From the NCBI RefSeq assembly GCF_000496575.1, contig NZ_AYKT01000009.1, positions 1 to 64,000 on the forward strand: 64,000 bases of DNA. Direction: 5' to 3'. Numbering within the stretch: position 1 is the stretch's first letter; each line of letters starts with the position of its first letter. The position numbers and the translations under genes are program-made. This document shows positions 1 through 8,385 of the stretch, in pieces. The notes under the pieces were generated by a model, which saw only the letters and a program-made list of their open reading frames with translations, was not told the origin of the DNA and did not search any database. This stretch comes from Geobacillus thermodenitrificans subsp. thermodenitrificans DSM 465. Lineage in GTDB: Bacteria; Bacillota; Bacilli; Bacillales; Anoxybacillaceae.

Positions 1-43
1 TTGCGAATTTCCCCATCGCGTTGCGAAATGTGCGATCATCCAT
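1..43 (-). CDS. hpaC: Flavin reductase, N-terminal fragment (probable HpaC, reductase of HPA 3-monooxygenase)
   Basis: Only the first 14 codons lie in the window; the gene runs off the left edge. They read MDDRTFRNAMGKFA, the typical opening of flavin reductase-like FMN-binding proteins (F-R-x-A-M-G-x-F-A), the family of HpaC. A GGGAGAA ribosome site sits just upstream of the ATG at 43. HpaC supplies reduced FAD to the oxygenase HpaB, which lies 11 kb upstream in the same direction at the head of this cluster. The assignment rests on a short N-terminus plus context, so a reductase of another two-component monooxygenase remains possible. Confidence 0.6.
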   Translation of the reverse strand, partial: MDDRTFRNAMGKFA

Positions 44-186
44 CAGTTCTCCCATCCTTTCCCTTTTCGTAAACTTCGTTTGCACAGCTAAAGGACAGAG
101 CCTAAAGCGATGGCCGTCCCATCATTTCGATGTTATACGGCAAAGGCCCTCCTGATCATGGTAAATAAAGAAAGCAATCATAACCA
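44..186. other. Intergenic gap between livF and the flavin reductase
   Basis: This gap of 143 bases contains no convincing gene. I see no strong terminator after livF and no clear -35/-10 pair, so read-through from the importer genes into the flavin reductase is the simplest reading. Confidence 0.5.
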
Positions 187-915
187 CTATCGTCCATGGC
201 CCGCCGATCCGAGATACGCCTCGGCCACCCGCTCATCAACAAGCAGATCAGCGGCTTTCCCGTTTGCCACGATCCGACCGCGTTCGAGAACATACGCATA
301 ATCCGCCGTTTGCAGCGCAGCGCGCACGTTTTGCTCGACAAGCACAATGGCGGTATGAAGCTGGTCGCGCAATCGCTTCAGCAACTCCATCATTTCTTTA
401 ACGATGAGCGGCGCCAACCCGAGCGATGGTTCGTCAAGCAGCAACAGTTTCGGTTTTGCCATTAAGCCACGAGCGATCGCCAACATTTGCTGCTCCCCGC
501 CGCTTAACAATCCACCTGGGCGATCAAGCATCGTTTTCAATTTCGGAAACAACTCAAGTACTTGCTCGTAATCGCGCTTTACTTCATGAAGATCGCGGCG
601 ATAGCGACGATAGGCCCCAAGAAGTATATTATCCTTGACAGACAAGCCATCAAAAATTTGCCGTCTCTCTGGAACAAGGCAAATTCCTCTTTCGACGACT
701 TGTTCCACCTTTCCATACGGGAGCGGTTCATTTTCAAAGAGAATTTCCCCTTCCTTCGGGGCATAAATGCCGGCAATTGTCCCAAGCAACGTACTTTTCC
801 CCGCCCCGTTGGCTCCGACGACAGCGACAATTTCTCCTTCTCTCACTTGCAGATCTACCTCTTTTAACACGTGCAAATGGCCATGATGCACATGGACGTT
901 GCCAACTATCAACAT
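187..915 (-). CDS. livF: HAAT-family ABC transporter ATPase (LivF type)
   Basis: This is the second ATP-binding subunit of a hydrophobic amino acid/aromatic acid importer of the LivFGHMJ (HAAT) type. The 242 residues are the usual LivF length. Visible motifs are Walker A GANGAGKST (about 34-42), signature LSGGEQQ (137-143) and Walker B LLLLDEP (157-163). The start overlaps the livG stop by 7 bases, so the two are translationally coupled. It is the last gene of a five-gene importer inside an HPA degradation cluster, so an aromatic acid is a more likely cargo than a branched-chain amino acid. That substrate is inferred from context only. Confidence 0.9.
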   Translation of the reverse strand: MLIVGNVHVHHGHLHVLKEVDLQVREGEIVAVVGANGAGKSTLLGTIAGIYAPKEGEILFENEPLPYGKVEQVVERGICLVPERRQIFDGLSVKDNILLGAYRRYRRDLHEVKRDYEQVLELFPKLKTMLDRPGGLLSGGEQQMLAIARGLMAKPKLLLLDEPSLGLAPLIVKEMMELLKRLRDQLHTAIVLVEQNVRAALQTADYAYVLERGRIVANGKAADLLVDERVAEAYLGSAGHGR

Positions 916-1688
916 GGCGCCGCCTCCTCTTCACCTAAATACGCCTTAATGACATCCGGATGGCGGGCGATTTCTTCCGGTGTCCCTTCGGCGATTTTTT
1001 GGCCGTAATCGAGGACGACAATTCGATCGGCGACCGACATGACCGTTTCCATATCATGCTCCACGAACAAAAACGTGATCCCTTGCTCCCTCATCGCCAA
1101 CCATACATCAACAAGCTGCTTTGACTCTTGCGGATTGAGCCCGGCCATCGGTTCGTCAAGCAAAATGAGCGAAGGGCGGGAGACAGCAGCCCTGGCAATT
1201 TCCACAAGCCGCTGTATCCCATATGGGAGCGTTCCCACCTGCTCCATCGCCAAATCGGCCAATCCGACTTGCTCGAGGCAGGCGAACGCCTCTTCCCGCG
1301 CCCGTTTCTCCTCTTTGACCGTATGCGGCAAGCGAAAACCGGCGCTTATGATCCCGCTTTTCAAACGCGGATGGTATCCGACCATCACGTTTTCCAATAC
1401 GGTCATATCGGCAAACAGCTGCAAGTTTTGAAACGTTCTTGTCATGCCAAGCATCGCCAGCTCATCCGGCCGCTTGCCATTGACCGTCATTCCGCGAAAA
1501 CGGACGACACCATCTGTCGGCGGAGTAATGCCGCTGATGACGTTGAACAATGTGGTTTTTCCTGCCCCGTTCGGCCCGATCACAGCGACGATGTCTCCTT
1601 TTTTCACCCCAAATGACACACGTTGCACCGCCTGAACCCCGCCAAATGATTTGGACAATTGTTCGACTTCCAACAGCATGGCGCTCAT
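909..1688 (-). CDS. livG: HAAT-family ABC transporter ATPase (LivG type)
   Basis: This is the first ATP-binding subunit of the importer, 259 residues. Walker A GPNGAGKTT lies at about 38-46. The signature segment has the LPYGIQR form typical of LivG in place of LSGGQ, followed by Walker B LILLDEP. It overlaps livM by 4 bases upstream and livF by 7 downstream. It should pair with LivF to energise the LivH/LivM membrane pore at the inner face of the membrane. Confidence 0.92.
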   Translation of the reverse strand: MSAMLLEVEQLSKSFGGVQAVQRVSFGVKKGDIVAVIGPNGAGKTTLFNVISGITPPTDGVVRFRGMTVNGKRPDELAMLGMTRTFQNLQLFADMTVLENVMVGYHPRLKSGIISAGFRLPHTVKEEKRAREEAFACLEQVGLADLAMEQVGTLPYGIQRLVEIARAAVSRPSLILLDEPMAGLNPQESKQLVDVWLAMREQGITFLFVEHDMETVMSVADRIVVLDYGQKIAEGTPEEIARHPDVIKAYLGEEEAAPC

Positions 1689-2755
1689 CCGTGCCCTCCC
1701 CCTATCGAACGCGCCTCATGGCGTTCGGTCGTTGCTGTTGTTCCTGTCTGACTTCCAGCCGTTGTCCTAAAGCGTTTCATTCCCTTTTGCACGGCGCCTG
1801 TCAATCCGCTAGGCATGTAAATAAGCATGATAATAAGCAGCAAGCCAAAAAAGACGATTTCAAACTCCCCGCCGGCATCCGGCATCAATATTGGAACGAC
1901 CGCTTTTAGCCATTCGCCTAAGCAAACATAAACAGCAGCGCCAACAAGGCCACCCCATACGCCCGCCGTTCCGCCAATGACGACCATAATGAGAAAATAA
2001 ATCGAAGGAACGATACCAAATAAGTCCGGGTTGATAAACGTCACATAATGGGCATACAAACTGCCGGCAACCGAAGCATACATGGCGCTAAGCATAAAGA
2101 TTTGCAGCTTGTATTTGGTGATGTTCACCCCAAGTGAACTGGCCGCCACTTCGCTTCCGTGAATCGCCCGCAACGCCCTTCCGACCCGAGAGCGGACGAT
2201 GTTATGGGCAAACCATAAACCGGCAAGGACAAACAGCCAAACAAGGTAATAAAACTGAATATCGGTCTGCAAGGACATCCCCAATACGCTAATCGGCGGA
2301 ATACCAAAAAAGCCGTTTAACCCTCCGGTGATCGCTTCCCACTCCTTAAACAGCGTAAACATAATGACACCAAATCCTAACGTCGCCAAGGCTAAATAAT
2401 GCTCACGCAACCGAAACACCGGGATACCCACGACAAACGCCACCAAAGCGGCCAATACCGCCCCAACTGCCATCGCTAGCCAAGGCGGCCATCCTGCATG
2501 AGCGGTCAAATAGGCAGACGTGTAAGCGCCGACACCATAAAAAGCGGCTTGGCCGAGCGAAATTTGCCCAGCGTATCCCATCAACAGCGTCATCCCTGTA
2601 CTGACTAGCGCATAGACCCCAATGATAATGAGCGTGCTCAACAAATAATTGTTTCCTGCCACAAGCCAAGGGAAACCAAGCCAGGCGGCCACCAAAACGA
2701 GCAGCACTAGCCGCCTTCGTCCACCTTTGATCCGTTCATCCCGCTCCACCGCCAT
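1685..2755 (-). CDS. livM: HAAT-family ABC transporter permease (LivM type)
   Basis: This permease of 356 residues has many hydrophobic segments and the LivM signature region around GMTLLMGYAGQISLGQAAF. It forms the membrane channel together with LivH. The ATG at 2755 lies directly against AAGGAGGG; a GTG two codons later would have better ribosome-site spacing, so the start is uncertain by 6 bases. A charged tail rich in Arg, Gly and Thr follows the last membrane segment. The gene is 6 bases downstream of livH. Confidence 0.92.
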   Translation of the reverse strand: MAVERDERIKGGRRRLVLLVLVAAWLGFPWLVAGNNYLLSTLIIIGVYALVSTGMTLLMGYAGQISLGQAAFYGVGAYTSAYLTAHAGWPPWLAMAVGAVLAALVAFVVGIPVFRLREHYLALATLGFGVIMFTLFKEWEAITGGLNGFFGIPPISVLGMSLQTDIQFYYLVWLFVLAGLWFAHNIVRSRVGRALRAIHGSEVAASSLGVNITKYKLQIFMLSAMYASVAGSLYAHYVTFINPDLFGIVPSIYFLIMVVIGGTAGVWGGLVGAAVYVCLGEWLKAVVPILMPDAGGEFEIVFFGLLLIIMLIYMPSGLTGAVQKGMKRFRTTAGSQTGTTATTERHEARSIGGGHG

Positions 2756-2761
2756 CCCTCC

Positions 2762-3643
2762 TTATACCCGTTTCCCTGTCATTTTCGCAAACAATCCATT
2801 CGGCATGACAAAGAGTACAAGCAACAGCAACCCGAAACTAACCGCGTCTTTATATCCGGAAGACAAATACCCTTCGGCAAACGATTCGAGCAAGCCGACA
2901 AGAAACGCCCCCGCGATCGCGGCCGGAGCGTTCGTCAATCCACCGACAACAGCCGCGATAAATGCTTTCAACCCGATCATAATCCCCATATCATATGAGG
3001 CGCCGGAGATCGGGGCGATGACAATTCCCGCCAAAGCACCAAGTCCCGCGCTGACCGCAATGGCGCCAAGAGACATTTTGCGGATGTCAATGCCCATCAG
3101 GCGAGCAGCAAACGGATTGATCACACAAGCGGTCACCGCTTTCCCAAAATACGTCCGGTGAAAGAACAAGTGTAACCCGATAAAACTAGCGAGCGAAATG
3201 ACGATCGCCCAAACGCTTTGCCATTGGATCACCGCCCCAAACATCGAAAGCGATCCACCCCCAGCAAACGGGCGCAAGGCATACGGATCCGTCCCCCAAA
3301 CAAGCAAAGCGATCCCGCGAAAGACAAATGATGCGCCGATCGTAATAATAATGAGCACGGCGACAGACGAATGACGCGCCGGCTGAATCGCCAGCCGCTC
3401 AAACAGTCCGCCGATCACCATCGCAGCCATCATGCTCAACCCGATGGCAAGAACAAACGGCACGCCGCTGTTGACCAACGCAATACAAATCAGGGCGCCT
3501 AACATCGCGAAATCACCTTGGGCCAAATTCAAAATGCCGGTCACACTGTACGTAATGACAAATCCAAGCGCCACTAATGCATAAATGCTGCCGATCGTCA
3601 GCCCAGAAAACAGCAGCTGCACAAACTGGCTCCATGCTTCCAT
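2762..3643 (-). CDS. livH: HAAT-family ABC transporter permease (LivH type)
   Basis: This permease of 293 residues carries the LivH hallmark GSIYALVALGF near the N-terminus and about eight hydrophobic segments. It is the partner of LivM in the membrane domain. It follows the binding-protein gene by about 70 bases and precedes livM by 6, in one transcriptional unit. Nothing in the sequence sets the substrate; the neighbours suggest HPA or a related phenylacetate. Confidence 0.92.
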   Translation of the reverse strand: MEAWSQFVQLLFSGLTIGSIYALVALGFVITYSVTGILNLAQGDFAMLGALICIALVNSGVPFVLAIGLSMMAAMVIGGLFERLAIQPARHSSVAVLIIITIGASFVFRGIALLVWGTDPYALRPFAGGGSLSMFGAVIQWQSVWAIVISLASFIGLHLFFHRTYFGKAVTACVINPFAARLMGIDIRKMSLGAIAVSAGLGALAGIVIAPISGASYDMGIMIGLKAFIAAVVGGLTNAPAAIAGAFLVGLLESFAEGYLSSGYKDAVSFGLLLLVLFVMPNGLFAKMTGKRV

Positions 3644-3712
3644 CAGCTTTGTCCTCCCCCATTGGCTAGGTGAAACAAAAGGGAATTAGCATCCTAATTC
3701 CCTTTCACTTTC

Positions 3713-4882
3713 TTAATCCTCTGCCAGTACGAATTTTCCATCTTGAATCTGTACCATCACCAAACTGTCAGCATCCAGCCCGGTATGATCGTCTTTCGAC
3801 ATCCGGAACACACCTGAGATGCCGACAAAATCCGTTGTCTTTTCCAACGCTTCTCGTATATTTTCTTTGTCGGTTTTCCCTTCTTTGATGGCGTTCATCA
3901 ACAGATGGAACGCATCCCAAGCATGCCCGCCAAATGTCGTCGGTTCATAGTTGTATGTTTTCTCAAACTGTTCTTTATAGGTTAATAGCGTCTCCTTTTG
4001 TGGATCGCTGTCCGGGAGCTGATCAGCCACTAAAATACGCCCAGCAGGGAGAATGACGCCGTTCGCCGCTTCGCCAGCCAAATCGATAAAGCTTTTTGTA
4101 CCAACACCGTGGCTTTCAATAATCGGCACATCGATGCCCAACTCGCGGATATTCTTCGTCACAACTGCTGATTCTTGCGCTGTTCCCCAGACGACGATCG
4201 CCTGCGGATTGGCTTTTTTCACTCTTGTCAACATCGCCTTCGCATCGTCGACTGTCGCCTCAAATTCCTCTTCAATCACAGCTTTGACTCCGTACTCCGG
4301 AGCATAGTGCGCAAATTCGCTATGCCCGCTTGTGCCATAGGCATTGGCGACGTTGAGCCAGGCGATGCTTGTCCATCCTTTTTCTTTCAAAAAGCTGAGC
4401 AGTTTCTGAATGACGATGTCATCTCCTTGGGCTGTTTTGAATGTCCAATGGCGTGAGGACCCATCGCTTGGGTTGACGATTTGTTTACTTGCTGCGAGGG
4501 AAATGTAAGGAATGCCTGCCTTTTCGATGAGCGGGATCATAGCTAGGGAGTTGCCACTGATCGTGCCGCCAATCAGCGCCGTCACTTTGTCTTGCTCGAT
4601 CAGTTTTTTCGTGGATAATACGGCCTCGTTTTGGTTGGACTTGTCATCATAGGCAATCAACTTGATTTTCTTTCCATCTATACCGCCTTGTTTATTCCAT
4701 TGCTCCACCAACATTTTGACAGTCTCCATTTCCGGTTTGCCGAGCGGGGCCGCTCCTCCGGAAGCAGAGAAAATGGCGCCAATTTTGATTTCATCCTCAG
4801 TTCCCGATGTCGCCGTCTTTCCACAGGCGGCAACCAAAAGAACGAGCAATGCCGCCAAACAAGCATACACCCTTTTTCTCAT
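3713..4882 (-). CDS. HAAT-family substrate-binding lipoprotein
   Basis: This is an extracytoplasmic binding protein of the periplasmic-binding-protein type I, Leu/Ile/Val-binding family, 389 residues. It starts with a lipoprotein signal (basic MRKR, hydrophobic stretch, lipobox VAAC with Cys at about 20), so it is probably anchored outside the membrane. The start at 4882 has an AAAGGGGGG ribosome site. Just upstream lie a cre-like box (4905-4918) and a strong stem-loop (4930-4966). It delivers substrate to the LivHMGF complex encoded next. Because it sits between aromatic-pathway genes, 4-hydroxyphenylacetate is a candidate ligand, which is inference. Confidence 0.9.
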   Translation of the reverse strand: MRKRVYACLAALLVLLVAACGKTATSGTEDEIKIGAIFSASGGAAPLGKPEMETVKMLVEQWNKQGGIDGKKIKLIAYDDKSNQNEAVLSTKKLIEQDKVTALIGGTISGNSLAMIPLIEKAGIPYISLAASKQIVNPSDGSSRHWTFKTAQGDDIVIQKLLSFLKEKGWTSIAWLNVANAYGTSGHSEFAHYAPEYGVKAVIEEEFEATVDDAKAMLTRVKKANPQAIVVWGTAQESAVVTKNIRELGIDVPIIESHGVGTKSFIDLAGEAANGVILPAGRILVADQLPDSDPQKETLLTYKEQFEKTYNYEPTTFGGHAWDAFHLLMNAIKEGKTDKENIREALEKTTDFVGISGVFRMSKDDHTGLDADSLVMVQIQDGKFVLAED

Positions 4883-4904
4883 CGTCTTTATCCCCCCTTT
4901 TAAT

Positions 4905-4918
4905 TGAAATCGCTTCCA
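4905..4918. promoter_or_regulatory. cre-like site upstream of the binding-protein gene
   Basis: The sequence TGAAATCGCTTCCA matches the CcpA target TGWAANCGNTNWCA at all but one fixed position. It lies 22 bases before the start of the transporter binding protein and after the stem-loop that follows gntR. CcpA bound inside a transcript unit usually blocks elongation. Assignment is by pattern only. Confidence 0.5.
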
Positions 4919-4929
4919 ATCAAATCAGC

Positions 4930-4966
4930 CTTCCTCCGCCAAGCGCTCCTGCTTGGCGGAAGGAAG
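4930..4966 (-). other. Strong stem-loop between gntR and the importer genes
   Basis: A 15-bp stem with one bulged A and a 6-base loop begins immediately after the gntR stop codon. It lacks a following T-run, so it does not look like an ordinary terminator. An RNA-processing or mRNA-stabilising element separating regulator and importer levels is possible. Confidence 0.6.
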
Positions 4967-5632
4967 TTAACGCCGCCGCAAAAATGCTTCGATGGTGTTC
5001 ATTTTATGTTGGCGCGCATACTGCTCCACCTCGTGCGGCGGTGCTTGTTCGCGCAACAGGCGGATCATTTCCCGATGTTCTCCAATCGAAGCTTTCGCCC
5101 GCTGCGGGACGAAGGTGAACCCGTAAACGCGAATGCGCTTCATGCGCTGCCAAATTTGCTTGATTTGCTCTTCTAAATACGCATTGCCACAGTGCGAATA
5201 AATCAAAGAATGGAACGCATAGTTCAGCTCGCTGAACCGTTCCAGCTCCAGCTCTTCCAGCGCTCGCTCCATCTGCTCGTTCAACTGTTCCAGCTGCTTG
5301 ATCGCCTCCTTCGTTAGTTTAGCGGAGCCGAGCGCCGTCGCATAGCCCTCTAAAACCGCCAACACAGACAAGGTTTCCACGTATTCTTTCTCGTTAATCG
5401 TGCTGACAACGGCGCCAGCATACGGCTTAAACTCGACCAATCCTTCCGCCTCGAGCTGGCGGATCGCCTCGCGCACCGGGATGCTGCTTAACCCCAACTC
5501 GCGAGCAATTTGATCGATGACGACACGATATCCTGGCCCGTAGGCGCCGCTTTCGATGTGGGACAAAATATACTCATACGCCAACTGTGTCTTGTTTTTC
5601 GCTTTTGCTTCCATACGTTTATCATATACCAT
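4967..5632 (-). CDS. GntR-family (FadR/FCD type) transcriptional regulator
   Basis: This regulator of 221 residues has an N-terminal winged helix (about 12-75, with LGLSSIPVREAIRQLEAEG, the classic GntR recognition helix) and a C-terminal all-helical FCD ligand-binding domain with the FHSLIYSHCGN element. It lies 21 bases after hpaE in the same direction, inside the HPA cluster, so it probably senses HPA, homoprotocatechuate or a ring-cleavage product. No good ribosome site precedes the ATG at 5632; the ATG at 5614 is an alternative start. Its likely operators are the TCATATATGA palindromes described at 10275 and 12857, but a GntR-palindrome match is not shown by sequence. Confidence 0.88.
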   Translation of the reverse strand: MVYDKRMEAKAKNKTQLAYEYILSHIESGAYGPGYRVVIDQIARELGLSSIPVREAIRQLEAEGLVEFKPYAGAVVSTINEKEYVETLSVLAVLEGYATALGSAKLTKEAIKQLEQLNEQMERALEELELERFSELNYAFHSLIYSHCGNAYLEEQIKQIWQRMKRIRVYGFTFVPQRAKASIGEHREMIRLLREQAPPHEVEQYARQHKMNTIEAFLRRR

Positions 5633-5653
5633 GCCATATATGTCCGCTAGCAG

Positions 5654-7165
5654 TTATTTCTGTTCGACCGATAAGGCGGATGAAGGCTTCGTTTTGCCGA
5701 ATGAAGGAATCGGCGGGTCGCCGACGGCGACATGGACAACTTGCACTTCCGTGTAAAAGTCAAAGCTGTAATGCCCGCCTTCTCGGCCGATGCCGCTATA
5801 TTTTGTCCCACCAAATGGAATGCGCAAATCGCGGACGTTCGGCGAGTTGACCCACGCCATCCCGCTTTCGATCGCTTGGGCGACGCGGTGTCCACGCTTC
5901 ATATCGTTCGTCCAGACGTATGCTGCTAGCCCGTATTTCACATCATTTGCCAACCGGATCGCCTCTTGTTCATCAGCAAACGCCATGACCGCCATCACGG
6001 GGCCAAAGATTTCTTCTTGCGCCACCTTCATGCGATTATGACAGCCAAGCAGCAGCGTCGGCGGCACGAAATTGCCTTTTTCCAATCCTTCCGGCACGCG
6101 TGCGGCGTAAACGTCCGCTCCTTCTTGCTTGGCGATCTCAATGTAGCGGTTCACCCGCTCCCAGTGGGCGCGATGAATGAGCGGACCCAGCTCGGTCGCC
6201 GGATTCATCGGATCGCCGATGACGATTTGATCGACGCGCTGTTTCAGCCGTTCCACAAACTCATCATATATCGATTGTTCCAACAACAATCGCGAATTGG
6301 CGGTGCACCGTTCGCCATTGAGCGAAAACACGCCCCACACTGCCGCATCGAGCGCCCGTTCCATGTCCGCGTCGGCAAAGACGATGAGCGGTGACTTGCC
6401 GCCAAGTTCCATCGACGTTTTCTTCAACGTCGCGGCACTGTTGCGGATGATTTCCATGCCGGTTGTCGTCTCCCCGGTGAAGGATATGAGGCGCACGTCC
6501 GGATGGGCAACAAGCGCAGCACCCGCTGTCTCACCAAATCCATGCACAACGTTGAACACTCCGGCGGGCAATCCGGCTTCATCGATGATTTCTGCCAGTT
6601 TATTAGCCGTCAACGGTGACCACTCAGCCGGTTTCAAGACGACCGTATTGCCGGTTGCGAGCGCCGGGGCAACTTTCCACGTCTCCAGCATAAACGGCGT
6701 ATTCCATGGCGTGATCAGACCCGCGACTCCGACCGGTTTATAGACCGTATAGTTTAAAAACTGGCCATTGACGTGATACGCCTCACCGACAAGGCGCGTT
6801 TTTACCATTTCGGCGTAAAAACGGAAGTTTTCCGCCGCACGGGCAGCCTGTTTTTTCGCTTGGCTGATCGGAATGCCGGTGTCGAGCGCCTCTAAGTAGG
6901 CGATCTCTTCTTTATACCGTTCAATCAACTCAGCGATGCGAAGCACGTAACGAAGCCGCTCCTCGACCGGCATCGTCCGCCACGGGCCGCCATCAAACGT
7001 GTCCTTCGCAGCCCAGACCGCCGCATCGATATCTTCTTTGTTCCCTTCCGCCACTTGGTTAATCGGTTCATTCGTAAAAGGGTTTATGTTGTCAAAAAAC
7101 GCGCCGTTCGCACTTTCGACAAACCGCCCATTAATATAATGAAGCACGTTCGGTTGCGTTGCCAT
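5654..7165 (-). CDS. hpaE: 5-carboxymethyl-2-hydroxymuconate semialdehyde dehydrogenase
   Basis: This NAD-dependent aldehyde dehydrogenase oxidises the ring-cleavage semialdehyde of homoprotocatechuate to 5-carboxymethyl-2-hydroxymuconate. The 503 residues show the complete family pattern: NPFTNEPI entry, PWNTPFML, KPAEWSPL, FTGETTTG, catalytic Glu253 in MELGGKSP and catalytic Cys287 in GERC. AGAGGGGGAG precedes the ATG at 7165. It follows hpaF by 15 bases. The family is broad, but the surrounding hpa genes make this assignment firm. Confidence 0.92.
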   Translation of the reverse strand: MATQPNVLHYINGRFVESANGAFFDNINPFTNEPINQVAEGNKEDIDAAVWAAKDTFDGGPWRTMPVEERLRYVLRIAELIERYKEEIAYLEALDTGIPISQAKKQAARAAENFRFYAEMVKTRLVGEAYHVNGQFLNYTVYKPVGVAGLITPWNTPFMLETWKVAPALATGNTVVLKPAEWSPLTANKLAEIIDEAGLPAGVFNVVHGFGETAGAALVAHPDVRLISFTGETTTGMEIIRNSAATLKKTSMELGGKSPLIVFADADMERALDAAVWGVFSLNGERCTANSRLLLEQSIYDEFVERLKQRVDQIVIGDPMNPATELGPLIHRAHWERVNRYIEIAKQEGADVYAARVPEGLEKGNFVPPTLLLGCHNRMKVAQEEIFGPVMAVMAFADEQEAIRLANDVKYGLAAYVWTNDMKRGHRVAQAIESGMAWVNSPNVRDLRIPFGGTKYSGIGREGGHYSFDFYTEVQVVHVAVGDPPIPSFGKTKPSSALSVEQK

Positions 7166-7180
7166 TCGTCTCCCCCTCTG

Positions 7181-7573
7181 CTACGGCGTTGTTCGATAAC
7201 GCGCATGAATGTTGTTATGCTTGTACGTCCCCGCCTCGCTGAATTCATATAACTCAAGCGACAACGCCAAATACCGCTTGGCAAACAGCGGGGCGAAATG
7301 GTCTTTCATAATCGCAAACAGTTCATCGCCGACTGCTTTTTTCACTGCCTCTGGGCGACCGGCACCGATTTTCAGCGTCCCATGCACAAAAGCATCATCA
7401 TGGGAGCCGTCCGCCACACAATACTCATGAAGCCGGATGGCTCGCGAACGGATGCCGCCGATCGGAAACCAATCGCTCCGGCGTATCAATGCTTGATTGA
7501 TTTTCATCAGCAAGCCGCGAATGTCGGCCTCTTCGCCAAGATTGTCCGTATATTCCAAAACAAAGTGCGGCAT
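7181..7573 (-). CDS. hpaF: 5-carboxymethyl-2-hydroxymuconate delta-isomerase
   Basis: This small isomerase of the tautomerase superfamily, 130 residues, converts 5-carboxymethyl-2-hydroxymuconate to its 2-oxo isomer. It begins MPHFVLEYTDNL, so removal of the initiator Met exposes the N-terminal Pro used as catalytic base. The ribosome site is AAAGGGAGGAAG. It lies between hpaG2 and hpaE in the same operon. Length matches E. coli HpaF (about 125). Confidence 0.93.
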   Translation of the reverse strand: MPHFVLEYTDNLGEEADIRGLLMKINQALIRRSDWFPIGGIRSRAIRLHEYCVADGSHDDAFVHGTLKIGAGRPEAVKKAVGDELFAIMKDHFAPLFAKRYLALSLELYEFSEAGTYKHNNIHARYRTTP

Positions 7574-7647
7574 CGCGCTTCCTCCCTTTCGTTCTGAAAA
7601 GGCCCCGTGCTCTTTAACTGAATGGTTCGCGCATCGTTGGATGCTGG

Positions 7648-8385
7648 TTATTCAATGTAATTGATGAGCCGGCCGATACGCTCAATTTCCGCGACGACTT
7701 CATCGCCGGGCTGAACGTTCACCGCCCCTTTCGGCGTGCCGGTCAAAATCAGATCGCCTGGCGCGAGCGTCATAAAACTCGTAATATATTCAAGCAAATA
7801 CGGAATGGAAAAAATCATATCGCCTGTATATCCTTCCTGCACGAGCGCTCCATTAACATACGTCCGCAACGCCAGCGCCATCGGATCGCCAACCTCCTCA
7901 TGGCTGACAATCCACGGGCCGAGCGGCGTTGTTCGGTCACGGTTTTTAACGCGAAAATTCGGTCGGTAGTAATTTTCCAAGTAATCGCGAACAGCGTAAT
8001 CGTTGGCAATCGTGTACCCCCAAATGTAATCATACGCCTGTTCTGCCTTCACTCGACGAGCCGGGCGGCCGATGACCACGGCGAGTTCGCATTCGTAATG
8101 CATCATGTCAACCCCTGCCGGCCGGACGGTGCGGCCGCGGTGGCCGATTAGCGTGTTTTTCCCTTTGAAAAATAAAAGCGGCTCTTTCGGAGCGGCAAAC
8201 GACAACTCCCCGGCATGATCCGCGTAATTCAACCCAAGCGCCACGATCGTGCGCGGCTCGACCGGGGGAAGCCACATCACCTCATGCTCATCGACGATCG
8301 TTCCATCCGGCAGAAGAAGGCGGCCGCTGTCAAGCGGCTCGGCTTCGGTCACCGTTCCGTTCCACGCGACGCGCGCCTGCTTCAT
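7648..8385 (-). CDS. hpaG2: HPA degradation decarboxylase/isomerase subunit, HpaG C-terminal-type half
   Basis: This fumarylacetoacetate hydrolase-fold protein of 245 residues corresponds to the C-terminal half of E. coli HpaG. It carries GLNYADHAGEL, the metal-ligand segments YECELAVVIG and GYTIANDYAVRD, and the closing LTGTPKGA. In E. coli both halves are fused in one bifunctional 5-oxopent-3-ene-1,2,5-tricarboxylate decarboxylase/isomerase. Here they are separate genes, with hpaG1 overlapping by 4 bases (ATGA). The ribosome site GGAGGAG lies at the end of hpaG1. Confidence 0.9.
   Translation of the reverse strand: MKQARVAWNGTVTEAEPLDSGRLLLPDGTIVDEHEVMWLPPVEPRTIVALGLNYADHAGELSFAAPKEPLLFFKGKNTLIGHRGRTVRPAGVDMMHYECELAVVIGRPARRVKAEQAYDYIWGYTIANDYAVRDYLENYYRPNFRVKNRDRTTPLGPWIVSHEEVGDPMALALRTYVNGALVQEGYTGDMIFSIPYLLEYITSFMTLAPGDLILTGTPKGAVNVQPGDEVVAEIERIGRLINYIE

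Noticed and set aside
187-4882. Plain annotation of the importer as branched-chain amino acid specific
   Set aside because: The family membership is certain, but the location inside an HPA operon makes that substrate unlikely; left open.
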